DNA from: a virus
DNA length: 22,420 nucleotides
Virus record (IMG/VR): IMGVR_UViG_3300035698_012275
Coordinates: 1-22,420 of that record
Direction: 5' to 3' (one strand)
Notes under the pieces: model-generated
Databases searched by the model: none
What the model was told of the DNA's origin: nothing
Seen by the model: the letters and a program-made list of their open reading frames with translations, nothing else
Shown: piece by piece, positions 16,493 to 22,420 of the stretch
Numbering within the stretch: position 1 is the stretch's first letter
Layout of the letters: every line of letters starts with the position of its first letter
Made by a program: the position numbers and the translations under genes

Positions 16493-16520
16493 AATATACC
16501 TAATAGTCTTTTATTGTAAA
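16493..16520 (-). promoter_or_regulatory. Promoter P1 (sigma70-like)
   Basis: Minus-strand TTTACA (16515-16520) and TATATT (16493-16498) are separated by 16 nt. The -35 lies within CAATTATCTTTACAA (16514-16528), which is repeated exactly at P2. Both -10 boxes are preceded by GG. It lies in the gap between the stop at 16565 and the cassette start at 16370, pointing leftward, so it should drive the MoxR/VWA cassette and genes beyond. Confidence 0.65.
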
Positions 16521-16564
16521 GATAATTGGGTACTTATCTCCACAACTATTTAGGGAACAATATA

Positions 16565-16954
16565 TCACTTTTCTTCCTCTCCTATTCCTGGCAGTGGGCC
16601 ACATGCCTCCGGACCTTCCCACGGTCCCCAGTGCCCTGTAGCTACTACCCACCGTTGAAGGGCTGGGTAGTCATAGCGGAGGCACTGCGCGGGATCGATT
16701 TGGCCCAGCGCGTAGAATAGCCTGCTCGGGAGTGTTAACCCCTTCTCCACCTCCATGCATAGAACCAGGGTGGGTTCCTTCCCTGCCGCCTCACCATGCG
16801 TCTCGGCCTTCTCAAACCACGCGTGACCGTACTCGCAGAACGGTTCGACCTGGAGGGTCGGACGGCCGTGAATGAGGAGGAGTCCATCAGCCTCTCCTCT
16901 CCCCGCGGCATCCATGAGCATGCGGCCAGCCACAGCGTAGCAGTCTCCCTTCAT
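16565..16954 (-). CDS. Conserved phage protein with Cys-His (papain/transglutaminase-like) motif
   Basis: 129 residues from the ATG at 16954, whose bases overlap the upstream stop (TGATG). The start KGDCYAVAGRMLMDA, then LLLIHGRPTLQ, YGHAWFE (42-48) and FYALGQI (80-86), RYDYPALQRWVVATGHWGPWE (93-113) is a pattern I recall from many phage proteins of unknown role. C5 in GDCY and H44 in GHAWFE are placed like the Cys and His of papain- or transglutaminase-like folds, and a downstream acid would complete a triad. Thus a small peptidase- or amidase-like enzyme is possible, but no activity is established. It is the last gene of the P2 unit before P1. Confidence 0.78.
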   Translation of the reverse strand: MKGDCYAVAGRMLMDAAGRGEADGLLLIHGRPTLQVEPFCEYGHAWFEKAETHGEAAGKEPTLVLCMEVEKGLTLPSRLFYALGQIDPAQCLRYDYPALQRWVVATGHWGPWEGPEACGPLPGIGEEEK

Positions 16955-17274
16955 CAGTTCGGATCCCCGCGAGAAATCACACCGTCGTGGAGGAGGTCTA
17001 ACCACCGGATCAGGTCCTCTACCCAGACGGATAATTCTTCCAGCTTGTCGGTACCGTATCGCAGCTGCAGCGCGTCGTTCATTTCGGTCACCTCCAGGCT
17101 ATTCCCGATCCAGTTTCCCCTGATTGCGGCGATGCTCGAGATGCGAACCGTTACCCTCTTTCCGCTGCGTGTCACGACGACTTTAATATCCTCCCACTCG
17201 ACGGGCCCGAGTCCGAAGTCGTAGAGCTTCCGGCCATACTTTTCTGCGATGAAATTTTTGAGGTTGGCTTCCAT
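16954..17274 (-). CDS. Small protein of unknown function
   Basis: 106 residues from the ATG at 17274 (GGGAG 8 nt upstream); the frame is open further but would overlap the previous gene. It begins MEANLKNFIAEKYGRKLYDFG, continues with a beta-rich part (IKVVVTRSGKRVTVRISSI) and ends with a helix WVEDLIRWLDLLHDG. No family recognised. Its stop overlaps the start of the Cys-His protein as TGATG, so the two are coupled. Confidence 0.78.
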   Translation of the reverse strand: MEANLKNFIAEKYGRKLYDFGLGPVEWEDIKVVVTRSGKRVTVRISSIAAIRGNWIGNSLEVTEMNDALQLRYGTDKLEELSVWVEDLIRWLDLLHDGVISRGDPN

Positions 17275-17287
17275 TTTTCTTCTCCCT

Positions 17288-18226
17288 CTACCAGCCGGCA
17301 GTGCGTTCGGTTTTGGGAAGGTCGAGCCATCTTTCCATTTCCCCTCGGATGTCTTCGAGCCACTTGATAAAATCACATGCCGCCTGTGCCTTGGCGAGCT
17401 CGTCCAGATGCGTTCCCGGGCTTCCGCCTGATGCCCAGCGCCGATGCTGAACTACGCTGCGAAGCTCCTCCCCCAAATAGTAATTCGCCATGCGGTGAAG
17501 CTCGGTGACTTTCTCCTCCGGAGTGGTCGCCGCGGCCATGTGCTTGTTGTTCTCAGGAGAGGTGTAGTGCAGGAATGTGGTGTAGTGTTTCTCGCGGTAG
17601 GCAACGACTCCAAGCTCCTCGATTCTCCAGCTGTATTCGTAGGTGGCGTTCTTCTTCAACGCATCGAGGATTGCTGTCTTCCGCGCAGCGTTTTTGTCCT
17701 GGCCTTTTTTCGCCCATTCGATAATGCGATTCGGCCTCTCTATTTTCTCTTCGGCCATCGCCTTTGCCTTCTCTCTGCGCTTCTTCAGTATCTCTGTCAC
17801 CGCGATGTCCCACTCACCCTTCTCGTCGTGAGTCAGTATCTCGCGAACCTCGGGGAGAAGTCTTTCGACCCAGCTGTCAATTTTTCGGTTGACCTCATCT
17901 GTCTCTTCCACTGTTATCTGGTCACTGGGCATGTCGAGCGTGATGCGAGCCCGCTTTACCTCGCGGAGAAGGAGCTTGCTGAAGGCGTAAGGATCCGGCG
18001 TGGTCGGCAGCGTGATCTTCAGCCCCTTAAAAGACTTCAGATCTATTTCCGTTCTAACTACCCTTGCCACCTTCTCGGAAATGGCTACCCGAATCCCTGC
18101 TGGGTTCAGCCGGACAGTGCTGAAGATGCGGGTGATGAGATCCTTTTTTGCGAAGGCATTATTTCCACTGAGGTTTGAATTCTTTACCGGTGTCATTTTC
18201 GTTGATGTTCTTTTCGCTGATGTCAT
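17288..18226 (-). CDS. 312-aa protein of unknown function with duplicated start element
   Basis: The preferred ATG at 18226 follows AAGGGAGAGACGAAA. A second in-frame ATG at 18289 overlaps the stop of the upstream gene (ATGA) and has its own GGGAG, adding 21 residues including NTNCDLGGRKGETK. The N-terminus is basic (TSAKRTSTKMTPVKNSN). Residues 25-110 look globular; 160-200 are a charged helix (EILKKRREKAKAMAEEKIERPNR), and the C-terminus is helical (ACDFIKWLEDIRGEMERWL). No catalytic motif or family recognised. It is one of the larger genes in the P2 unit, and together with the gene at 19115-19696 shares the 48-bp initiation element. Confidence 0.82.
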   Translation of the reverse strand: MTSAKRTSTKMTPVKNSNLSGNNAFAKKDLITRIFSTVRLNPAGIRVAISEKVARVVRTEIDLKSFKGLKITLPTTPDPYAFSKLLLREVKRARITLDMPSDQITVEETDEVNRKIDSWVERLLPEVREILTHDEKGEWDIAVTEILKKRREKAKAMAEEKIERPNRIIEWAKKGQDKNAARKTAILDALKKNATYEYSWRIEELGVVAYREKHYTTFLHYTSPENNKHMAAATTPEEKVTELHRMANYYLGEELRSVVQHRRWASGGSPGTHLDELAKAQAACDFIKWLEDIRGEMERWLDLPKTERTAGW

Positions 18227-18270
18227 TTTCGTCTCTCCCTTGCGGCCGCCGAGGTCGCAGTTTGTGTTTT
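18223..18270 (-). repeat. 48-bp initiation element, copy A
   Basis: Contains AAAACACAAACTGCGACC, a pentaloop hairpin (18241-18259, TGCGACC-TCGGC-GGCCGCA with one A.C mismatch), the SD and the ATG at 18226. It matches copy B at 19693-19740 in 47 of 48 positions. The frame through it is open and continuous with the upstream coupled ATG at 18289. Confidence 0.9.
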
Positions 18271-18285
18271 TATTCTCCAGCGTAA

Positions 18286-18519
18286 TCATCTTGCTCTCCC
18301 TGGAGTAGTGAATCCGTTGACTGCGAATCTTTCCTTCTGCGCCCACATGATGCCCTCCTTCAGCGCGTCCAGCCTATTCTTCCGAATGGCTAGCGGAGTC
18401 CCGCGATAGTCGAGGGCCATCCACTGCCCTCGTTGCGCTGAGCCTTCCAGCTTCTCCACGGTGACTCTCTCCTCCTCCGCATCTTCCTCAATTCTTTTTT
18501 TCATTTCGCTGCGGGTCAT
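18286..18519 (-). CDS. Small protein of unknown function
   Basis: 77 residues. The first 30 residues are charged and helical (MKKRIEEDAEEERVTVEKLEG), followed by a compact segment (QWMALDYRGTPLAIRKNRLDALKEGIMWAQKE). Its ATG overlaps the stop of the previous gene (ATGA), with GGGAG upstream, and its stop overlaps the alternative ATG at 18289. No family recognised. Confidence 0.75.
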   Translation of the reverse strand: MTRSEMKKRIEEDAEEERVTVEKLEGSAQRGQWMALDYRGTPLAIRKNRLDALKEGIMWAQKERFAVNGFTTPGRAR

Positions 18520-19112
18520 TTCGATTCTCCCTTCTTAACTTCTCGAACCAGGGTGGCCGACAACCATCGAAGATCCCGTTCCTTCTTGGCTCGCATGGAG
18601 CCTTCTCCCATGTGGAAGTTGATGCGGTCAGCATCGTTCTGCCGGCGCTGGTTGCGCTCCTCTCTCTCCTCGGCGCCGCGCCGCACGATGCCTACCTTGC
18701 CGGTGCAATAATTGACCTTGCCAACGGTCTCCCATTTGGCCCCGTCCCTGTAACCGATGAGGACTTCGTTTCCTGGCTTCACGTCGGCAGCTTCGATGGC
18801 CCTGTACCCTTCGTCCGCATGATCCTGCTTGGCCTTGACCACTGTCTCGCGGGTGACTGCCATCTTGCCCATCGCAATATCGATTTTCTTGGAGGTGTAT
18901 CTGCGGGAAGCGGGGAGGAAGAGTGCCTCGCCCTTCACGACGAAGGCGTAGGATTTTCCTTCGCGCTTCATCGGCGCGAGCGTGTACTCTTTTTTCCCAG
19001 CATGGCGACCGCGCTCGATGTACCTGATATTTGTAACGGCCATGTCGAAGGTTCCCTTGCGGGTGCGGATTGCGAATACGTCTCCGGTTTTCGGTGCTTT
19101 AAGATTCGCCAT
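18516..19112 (-). CDS. Protein of unknown function with SH3/KOW-like segments
   Basis: 198 residues, ATG 19112 with a strong SD (GAGGAGG, 7 nt). Two beta-rich parts stand out: TGDVFAIRTRKGTFDMAVTNIRYIERG at 9-35 and VKPGNEVLIGYRDGAKWETVGKVNY around 110-135, both like small SH3 or KOW barrels that often bind nucleic acid. The C-terminal third is basic and helical. No specific family recognised. It lies 2 nt after the stop of the upstream gene and overlaps the next start, so it is in the middle of a tight operon. Confidence 0.78.
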   Translation of the reverse strand: MANLKAPKTGDVFAIRTRKGTFDMAVTNIRYIERGRHAGKKEYTLAPMKREGKSYAFVVKGEALFLPASRRYTSKKIDIAMGKMAVTRETVVKAKQDHADEGYRAIEAADVKPGNEVLIGYRDGAKWETVGKVNYCTGKVGIVRRGAEEREERNQRRQNDADRINFHMGEGSMRAKKERDLRWLSATLVREVKKGESK

Positions 19113-19114
19113 CG

Positions 19115-19696
19115 TTATGCCTCCTCTCGGGTCGGGAGAGCAGAGAGGATCTTGCTGAAGGTTTCCAACTCGTCCAGGTTGATTGCGAAGGAAACCCTGA
19201 CGGCCTTGTCGGAAAGACCTTCCTTCACCGTGACTCCTCTTCCGTTGAATTGCCTGCGGGCTTCGTAGGCATAGCTGTTCGGAGTATCAAACCCGAGGGT
19301 CTTGCATGCCTTCTTAAAAGCTGCGCGGCGCCTGTCTTCGTAATTCGTTTTTTCCTCCCTGCGAGCCGCCCGTGCAATGATGCCCTTCAGCTTCGCCTCG
19401 ACGCGCTCGACGGCCTTGGGAATGTCGAATCCTTTTTTCGGCTCGGGGTATGTCGTGACCTCTCCACATGCGCCGACCTTGTAACAGATTTTTCTCTGGC
19501 GTTTGTCGTAGGTGTGATAGCTGCGGTAGCCGTAACGGTCCACGATGACGGGACAGTATTCATTATCCACATTCTTGATGACGGTGCCGTTTGCCTCTAC
19601 GGTGTGCCCGGCCTCCTTCAGCGCGCTGATGAGTGCGTCCATGAAAATTACTTCTCGTTCTGCTATCGTGATTTTGTGGGGTTTGGCTTCGATCAT
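19115..19696 (-). CDS. 193-aa protein of unknown function with duplicated start element
   Basis: Preferred ATG at 19696 follows AAAGGAGAGACGAAA. A second in-frame ATG at 19774 overlaps the stop of the previous gene (ATGA) and would add 26 residues ending NTNCDLGGRKGETK, the same peptide as in the gene at 17288-18226. The mature part begins IEAKPHKITIAEREVIFMDALISALKEAGHTVE, then a Tyr/Arg-rich middle (YCPVIVDRYGYRSYHTYDKRQRK), a basic helix and a final beta-alpha segment (VRVSFAINLDELETFSKIL). No family recognised. Its body does not resemble the 312-aa protein, so the shared part is the initiation element only. Confidence 0.8.
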   Translation of the reverse strand: MIEAKPHKITIAEREVIFMDALISALKEAGHTVEANGTVIKNVDNEYCPVIVDRYGYRSYHTYDKRQRKICYKVGACGEVTTYPEPKKGFDIPKAVERVEAKLKGIIARAARREEKTNYEDRRRAAFKKACKTLGFDTPNSYAYEARRQFNGRGVTVKEGLSDKAVRVSFAINLDELETFSKILSALPTREEA

Positions 19697-19740
19697 TTTC
19701 GTCTCTCCTTTGCGGCCGCCGAGGTCGCAGTTTGTGTTTT
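19693..19740 (-). repeat. 48-bp initiation element, copy B
   Basis: Matches copy A (18223-18270) with one difference, in the SD (AAAGGAG here, AAGGGAG there). It contains the same pentaloop hairpin (19711-19729), the SD and the ATG at 19696. Confidence 0.9.
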
Positions 19741-19770
19741 CTCTCGAAAGTTCGTTGTTGATTAGGGCGC

Positions 19771-19974
19771 TCATCCTGTATACCTGCCGCTGCGAATTTC
19801 CTGGAGGTGATTCCGGATGTATTTAGCGGGGAGGCGCGAGATCCTCTTGCGGTATTCTTCCCAGCCTTCAGCAAAATAAGGTGCGCAAATTTTCCCTTCT
19901 GCGATGCCCTTCTTCATCTCCGAGATTACCGTCTCAACTAGTTCCTGTTTCGGGGTCTTTTTTTCCTGCGTCAT
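19771..19974 (-). CDS. Small protein of unknown function
   Basis: 67 residues from the ATG at 19974 (AAGGAGG, 5 nt). Charged and helical throughout (KQELVETVISEMKKGIAEGKI, then YRKRISRLPAKYIRNHLQEI), with no cysteine cluster or membrane segment. The reading frame is open further upstream to 20079, but that region carries a hairpin and the SD instead. Its stop overlaps the alternative start of the next gene as ATGA. Confidence 0.72.
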   Translation of the reverse strand: MTQEKKTPKQELVETVISEMKKGIAEGKICAPYFAEGWEEYRKRISRLPAKYIRNHLQEIRSGRYTG

Positions 19975-19986
19975 TGAGTCCTCCTT

Positions 19987-20005
19987 CGCGGCCTCCAGGG
20001 TCGCG
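19987..20005 (-). promoter_or_regulatory. Pentaloop hairpin upstream of the 67-aa gene's SD
   Basis: The transcribed strand reads CGCGACC-CTGGA-GGCCGCG: a 7-position stem with one A.C mismatch at the same place as in the 48-bp elements, and a 5-nt loop of different sequence. It abuts the AAGGAGG SD. The stem is kept while the loop differs, which favours selection on structure. Confidence 0.55.
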
Positions 20006-20050
20006 GTGCAAACAGTGAAATTTCTTTCTATTCCTCGCATGATTTTTTCC

Positions 20051-20356
20051 CTAGTCCTCCAGCGGGTAAAGTCGGTCAAACTGCTCCAGAGAAAGCCTCA
20101 AAATTCTATCGTCCAAATCGCCAATTCCGCCGGCCAAAACTTCGCGGAAATCTACCCTGCGGAAAAAGTCTTTTTGGGAGAGAAATTTTTCCAGCTCCAT
20201 GTGCGGTTCGCCGGCCATTAAAAATACCTTCTCGGAATCCTTCTTCAGAAAATCGGAAAAACCGAATTGCGCGATGAGCGCTACTAAAAATCTCTCTCTA
20301 ATTTCGATAACCAATCCGTTGTCCTCGTTGACCAGATCTACTCTTTGGTTTTTCAT
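20051..20356 (-). CDS. Small protein of unknown function, first gene after P2
   Basis: 101 residues from the ATG at 20356, chosen because CCGGAGGA lies just upstream; an in-frame ATG at 20398 falls at about the predicted transcription start of P2 and would be leaderless. The sequence starts KNQRVDLVNEDNGLVIEIRERFLVALIAQFGF and ends in an acidic helix (DDRILRLSLEQFDRLYPLED). No family recognised. As the first gene behind a phage promoter it may be an early host-takeover type protein, but that rests on position alone. Confidence 0.75.
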   Translation of the reverse strand: MKNQRVDLVNEDNGLVIEIRERFLVALIAQFGFSDFLKKDSEKVFLMAGEPHMELEKFLSQKDFFRRVDFREVLAGGIGDLDDRILRLSLEQFDRLYPLED

Positions 20357-20405
20357 GCTGTCCTCCGGGGTGGCTGCGTTGTTATTTCCTAATTTCATCC
20401 CCTAC

Positions 20406-20433
20406 ATAATACCTCTTTCCCTTTACTTGTAAA
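20406..20433 (-). promoter_or_regulatory. Promoter P2 (sigma70-like)
   Basis: Minus-strand TTTACA (20428-20433) and TATTAT (20406-20411), 16 nt apart, with GG before the -10. The -35 lies in CAATTATCTTTACAA (20427-20441), identical to the 15 bp at P1. It lies downstream of a terminator-like hairpin and just upstream of the 101-aa gene. Confidence 0.65.
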
Positions 20434-20567
20434 GATAATTGTTTCAGTTTAATCACATGCCTTTACCCTCCCACCACCACTGCGTTGTGGCTGATGACCT
20501 TTTTTAGCACCTGGGGATGGAGGCTAAACTGATGAACGATCGCCACCAGCCCCACCATTAGAGGCTC

Positions 20568-20611
20568 AAAAAAATGCGATTTTTTTTTAAAGAAAAGTGC
20601 GGACTGACCGC
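20568..20611 (-). terminator. Terminator-like hairpins after the membrane-protein gene
   Basis: On the minus strand the stop of the 184-aa gene runs into GCGG-TCAGT-CCGC (20599-20611), followed by ACTTTTCTTT, a short GC hairpin with a U-rich tail. Right after it, AAAAAAAT-CGC-ATTTTTTT (20568-20588) forms a second, A-U stem. Together with P2 downstream this marks a transcription unit boundary. The GC stem is only 4 bp, so it may be leaky. The rest of 20434-20567 holds no gene I can support. Confidence 0.5.
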
Positions 20612-21165
20612 TAGAAGAGCTTAAAAACGTGAATGATGTATCCGGAGGAGGCGACGGCGGCGCCGATCAATCCGCCGATCCACAGGACCGGACGAGGTAT
20701 TTCATAGTGTCCATTATCAGTGTCTCGAATGAGGATTCCCCGCTTCACTATGACCGTCCCAGTAGCGTCTGCGCGAAGCTCTGAAACGTCCAAGGCATCG
20801 TTGCTGTCCGACGTCTCGGCGCGACGCATTGCCTTACGTCTTGCGGGACAATTTTCCTCGTGAGATCCGACTGATTTTAAGATGCGTTCTGGAAGGTCGC
20901 GAAGGCTCGGTTTTATCTCATCGCGAACCTCGTACCAGAGTCCTCGAGCAGACTGCTCTTGAGCCGCTTGACTGCGACTAACTTCGCTGACTTCATTCCG
21001 CATATATTTCAGATTAGAAGAGACGGTACGAAGCGTTGCGGTGAGCGTTCCAAATGTCGCGCTACAGTCGGCACGCATGTCTGATTTCTTGCTGTTACCT
21101 TCAGGCTGATACTGAGCAGGAAAATCGCTACAAGATTCATGTTCATCCACCACTATATTCTCCAC
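20611..21165 (-). CDS. Membrane-anchored coiled-coil protein (holin/lysis-accessory candidate)
   Basis: 184 residues. The last 28 residues (PVLWIGGLIGAAVASSGYIIHVFKLF) form one hydrophobic membrane segment with a basic end, so the rest would face one side of the inner membrane. The N-terminal 30 are acidic; residues 40-75 are helical with heptads (LRTVSSNLKYMRNEVSEVSRSQ). The layout recalls haemolysin-XhlA-like phage lysis accessory proteins, though the lysis enzymes lie 18 kb away. Start is GTG at 21165 (weak SD); another GTG at 21153 preceded by GGAG is possible. It might instead be a virion-associated or superinfection protein. No stronger evidence is visible. Confidence 0.75.
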   Translation of the reverse strand: MENIVVDEHESCSDFPAQYQPEGNSKKSDMRADCSATFGTLTATLRTVSSNLKYMRNEVSEVSRSQAAQEQSARGLWYEVRDEIKPSLRDLPERILKSVGSHEENCPARRKAMRRAETSDSNDALDVSELRADATGTVIVKRGILIRDTDNGHYEIPRPVLWIGGLIGAAVASSGYIIHVFKLF

Positions 21166-21179
21166 TAATTCCGCCGTAT

Positions 21180-21479
21180 TTATTTCCCGTCCACCGGCAT
21201 TTCTAGAATCTGTTTGAGCTGATCGTCCTGGAAGAATCCCGCCTGAATTCGCTTCGTAATATGGGGCCCGTACTTCTTTGAAATTGCTACGCTGCGTAGC
21301 TCGACCGCAGCTATCGTCTGCGCCCTCCCAGCGGTGCGCTCCTCCTCCTCCTCTTCGAGTCTTGCGATAGATGCCTCCCTGTCCTTCCGGTCCGTTGCCG
21401 CCACCTTCTCGAGCATCTTCTCTTCAGCTATTTTGCCGGCGCTTTTTTTGTCTTTTTTCTTCGCTGCTACATCATTCAT
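21180..21479 (-). CDS. Charged coiled-coil protein of unknown function
   Basis: 99 residues from the ATG at 21479 (GGAG, 6 nt upstream); an in-frame ATG at 21491 lacks an SD. It begins with a Lys-rich stretch (DVAAKKKDKKSAGKIAEEKM), then a long Lys/Glu helix (DREASIARLEEEEEERTAG), and ends GPHITKRIQAGFFQDDQLKQIL. No family recognised. It lies between the appendage-like protein and the membrane protein, so an assembly or structural accessory role is possible. Confidence 0.72.
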   Translation of the reverse strand: MNDVAAKKKDKKSAGKIAEEKMLEKVAATDRKDREASIARLEEEEEERTAGRAQTIAAVELRSVAISKKYGPHITKRIQAGFFQDDQLKQILEMPVDGK

Positions 21480-21549
21480 TATCCGCTCCATATCATTGTC
21501 TTCCGCCTACTTTGCAATCCAATTTCTCGCGCTGTCGCCGTCTCCCTCT

Positions 21550-22236
21550 TTAGTGTATCGACACGTTGCGGTGTTCGAAGGTTAAGGTCTGTGCCGAGGC
21601 CGACTGAACGGCGAACCATACCCGGTCACCGGCGGTGAGGCTCATGATGCCGTTGCCGCCGCAGTTTTCGATGTCGAGGTTGTTAGAGATGAAAAGTTGG
21701 CTCGCCGCCTTCGCGTTTGCGGTAGCATTCATGACTGGCGTGACCTTTGAGACTTTCCTAGTGCCGAGAGATTGCGAGATCGATGCCGTGCATATGCCTC
21801 GGTACATCCCCGTCTTGTTGCACTGGAGGTAGCTGCCCATCTGCCAGGTGCATGCCTCGTTGCCCACGAACGCGATGTCCACCTCGAAATCATTGACGCC
21901 GAGATAGGTTACCGTACCAATACCGACATGGCTGGTTGACTGCACCGTCACGTAGTCGCCGTCAAGAAGTCCGTGCCCCGCGTCAGTGATCTTTATTGAA
22001 GTTCCGCTACCAGCCGTGATAGTGGCCCCTCCGCCGTCGGCCTTGCCTGCTTGGAACGTGAATCCACTTATCAGGTGCGGTGCAGTCGCATTGATGTTGG
22101 CGTTGTACATTGCGTACCATTCGTTGGCCGTGGCAAGGACTTCATCTGCTGCTACCGTGTTCCCCATCTCCGCGTAGTCGGTCGGAGTGGCAGCCAGGTG
22201 GTCAAGTAATCCTTGTTCTCTTAATTGTGCTTCCAT
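21550..22236 (-). CDS. Probable virion appendage/tail protein with GHGL..GD module
   Basis: 228 residues from the ATG at 22236 (GGGGAGG, 7 nt upstream). The middle part, ITAGSGTSIKITDAGHGLLDGDYVTVQSTSHVGIGTVTYLGVNDFEVDIAF, is a beta module often seen in phage virion proteins ('GHGL..GD.V.I.GT......V..V....F.I...F'). The C-terminal part ends LTAGDRVWFAVQSASAQTLTFEHRNVSIH, like the jelly-roll end of C1q/BclA-type or fibre-tip domains. Gly/Ala/Thr richness and lack of Lys suggest an assembled extracellular protein. It likely sits on the tail or head surface; receptor binding is possible but not shown. Neighbours to the right are small proteins of similar style. Confidence 0.78.
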   Translation of the reverse strand: MEAQLREQGLLDHLAATPTDYAEMGNTVAADEVLATANEWYAMYNANINATAPHLISGFTFQAGKADGGGATITAGSGTSIKITDAGHGLLDGDYVTVQSTSHVGIGTVTYLGVNDFEVDIAFVGNEACTWQMGSYLQCNKTGMYRGICTASISQSLGTRKVSKVTPVMNATANAKAASQLFISNNLDIENCGGNGIMSLTAGDRVWFAVQSASAQTLTFEHRNVSIH

Positions 22237-22258
22237 CACTCACCTCCCCGTCATGTTA

Positions 22259-22360
22259 TTACTTCACTATCCAACGTCCCATGCCGTCGGTGTGCGCGTT
22301 CTTGGCCAGGGGATAGGCGACGGTCGTGTCGGTCTGGTTGAAGCGCACCTTGCCCGTCAT
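22259..22360 (-). CDS. Very small protein next to the appendage gene
   Basis: 33 residues: MTGKVRFNQTDTTVAYPLAK, then NAHTDGMGRWIVK and TAA. It lies 4 nt after the stop of the gene to its right and 22 nt before the appendage gene. There is no strong SD, so translation would rely on coupling. Its C-terminal half resembles the end of the right-hand partial gene (both contain P.AKN..TDG.G), suggesting two related small proteins in tandem. Short, so only moderate confidence. Confidence 0.5.
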   Translation of the reverse strand: MTGKVRFNQTDTTVAYPLAKNAHTDGMGRWIVK

Positions 22361-22364
22361 TTCT

Positions 22365-22420
22365 TTACGCAGTCACCGAAGAACCCACGCCGTCCGTGAC
22401 CCAGTTTTTTGCGGCGGGGA
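22365..22420 (-). CDS. C-terminal fragment of a gene cut by the right edge
   Basis: Only 18 codons are visible, PAAKNWVTDGVGSSVTA and then TAA. The frame is preferred because of its resemblance to the C-terminus of the adjacent 33-aa protein (8 of 17 positions identical). The start and function lie outside the window. Confidence 0.45.
   Translation of the reverse strand, partial: PAAKNWVTDGVGSSVTA

Noticed and set aside
20491-20535. Two CTGATGA motifs on the plus strand, as in a hammerhead ribozyme core
   Set aside because: Neither is followed by a stem and GAAA, and no flanking stems or cleavage triplet could be placed; the match is chance.
20510-20565. Short plus-strand frame MEAKLMNDRHQPHH
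   Set aside because: Only 14 codons, no SD, and located between minus-strand genes in a terminator/promoter gap.

Overview
This window looks like part of the genome of a tailed double-stranded DNA bacteriophage (Caudoviricetes). It holds a DnaB-type helicase with its own replication protein, a RecT annealing protein beside a YqaJ-type exonuclease, two cell-wall lytic enzymes, a small membrane protein, and virion-type genes at the right end. Every gene I can support (31, two of them cut by the window edges) lies on the minus strand, so transcription runs right to left. Genes are packed tightly, with repeated 4-base ATGA or GTGA stop/start overlaps and strong purine-rich Shine-Dalgarno (SD) sequences, so the host is a bacterium; which one cannot be told. 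No integrase, terminase, portal, major capsid protein, tRNA or CRISPR array is visible, so lifestyle and virion type stay open.

Following transcription from the right: 22420-20611 carries small virion-associated proteins, an appendage-like protein with a beta-rich 'GHGL..GD' module, a coiled-coil protein and a protein with a C-terminal membrane segment. A weak terminator-like hairpin and promoter P2 (20406-20433) follow. P2 drives a run of small unknown genes (20356-16565), two of which share an almost identical 48-bp initiation element. Promoter P1 (16493-16520) has the same -35 region and spacing as P2. It drives an unusual cassette: an unknown 508-aa protein, a RavA-like MoxR AAA+ ATPase and a ViaA-like VWA protein, followed by a small zinc-finger protein and an unknown gene. 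A gap with competing hairpins (11307-11343) precedes a small conserved phage protein and a XRE-type regulator.

The recombination/replication block follows: a Cas4/AddB-like PD-(D/E)XK protein with an inserted DnaJ-like zinc motif and an apparently degraded active site, YqaJ exonuclease, RecT, a winged-helix replication protein, the DnaB helicase and a zinc-ribbon protein with a histone-like tail. The left end holds a T7/AmpD-type amidase, a secreted lytic transglycosylase and two small unknown genes.

Most interesting points: (1) the RavA-ViaA-like pair with an unknown partner; (2) that partner shares its C-terminal module with the YqaJ exonuclease (16 of 38 residues identical), linking the AAA+/VWA cassette to recombination; (3) pentaloop hairpins directly upstream of the SD of at least four genes, suggesting a phage-encoded post-transcriptional control; (4) the duplicated dual-start element; (5) the paired promoters; (6) the zinc-inserted, probably catalytically altered Cas4-like protein. 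All family calls come from reading motifs; no database search was run.
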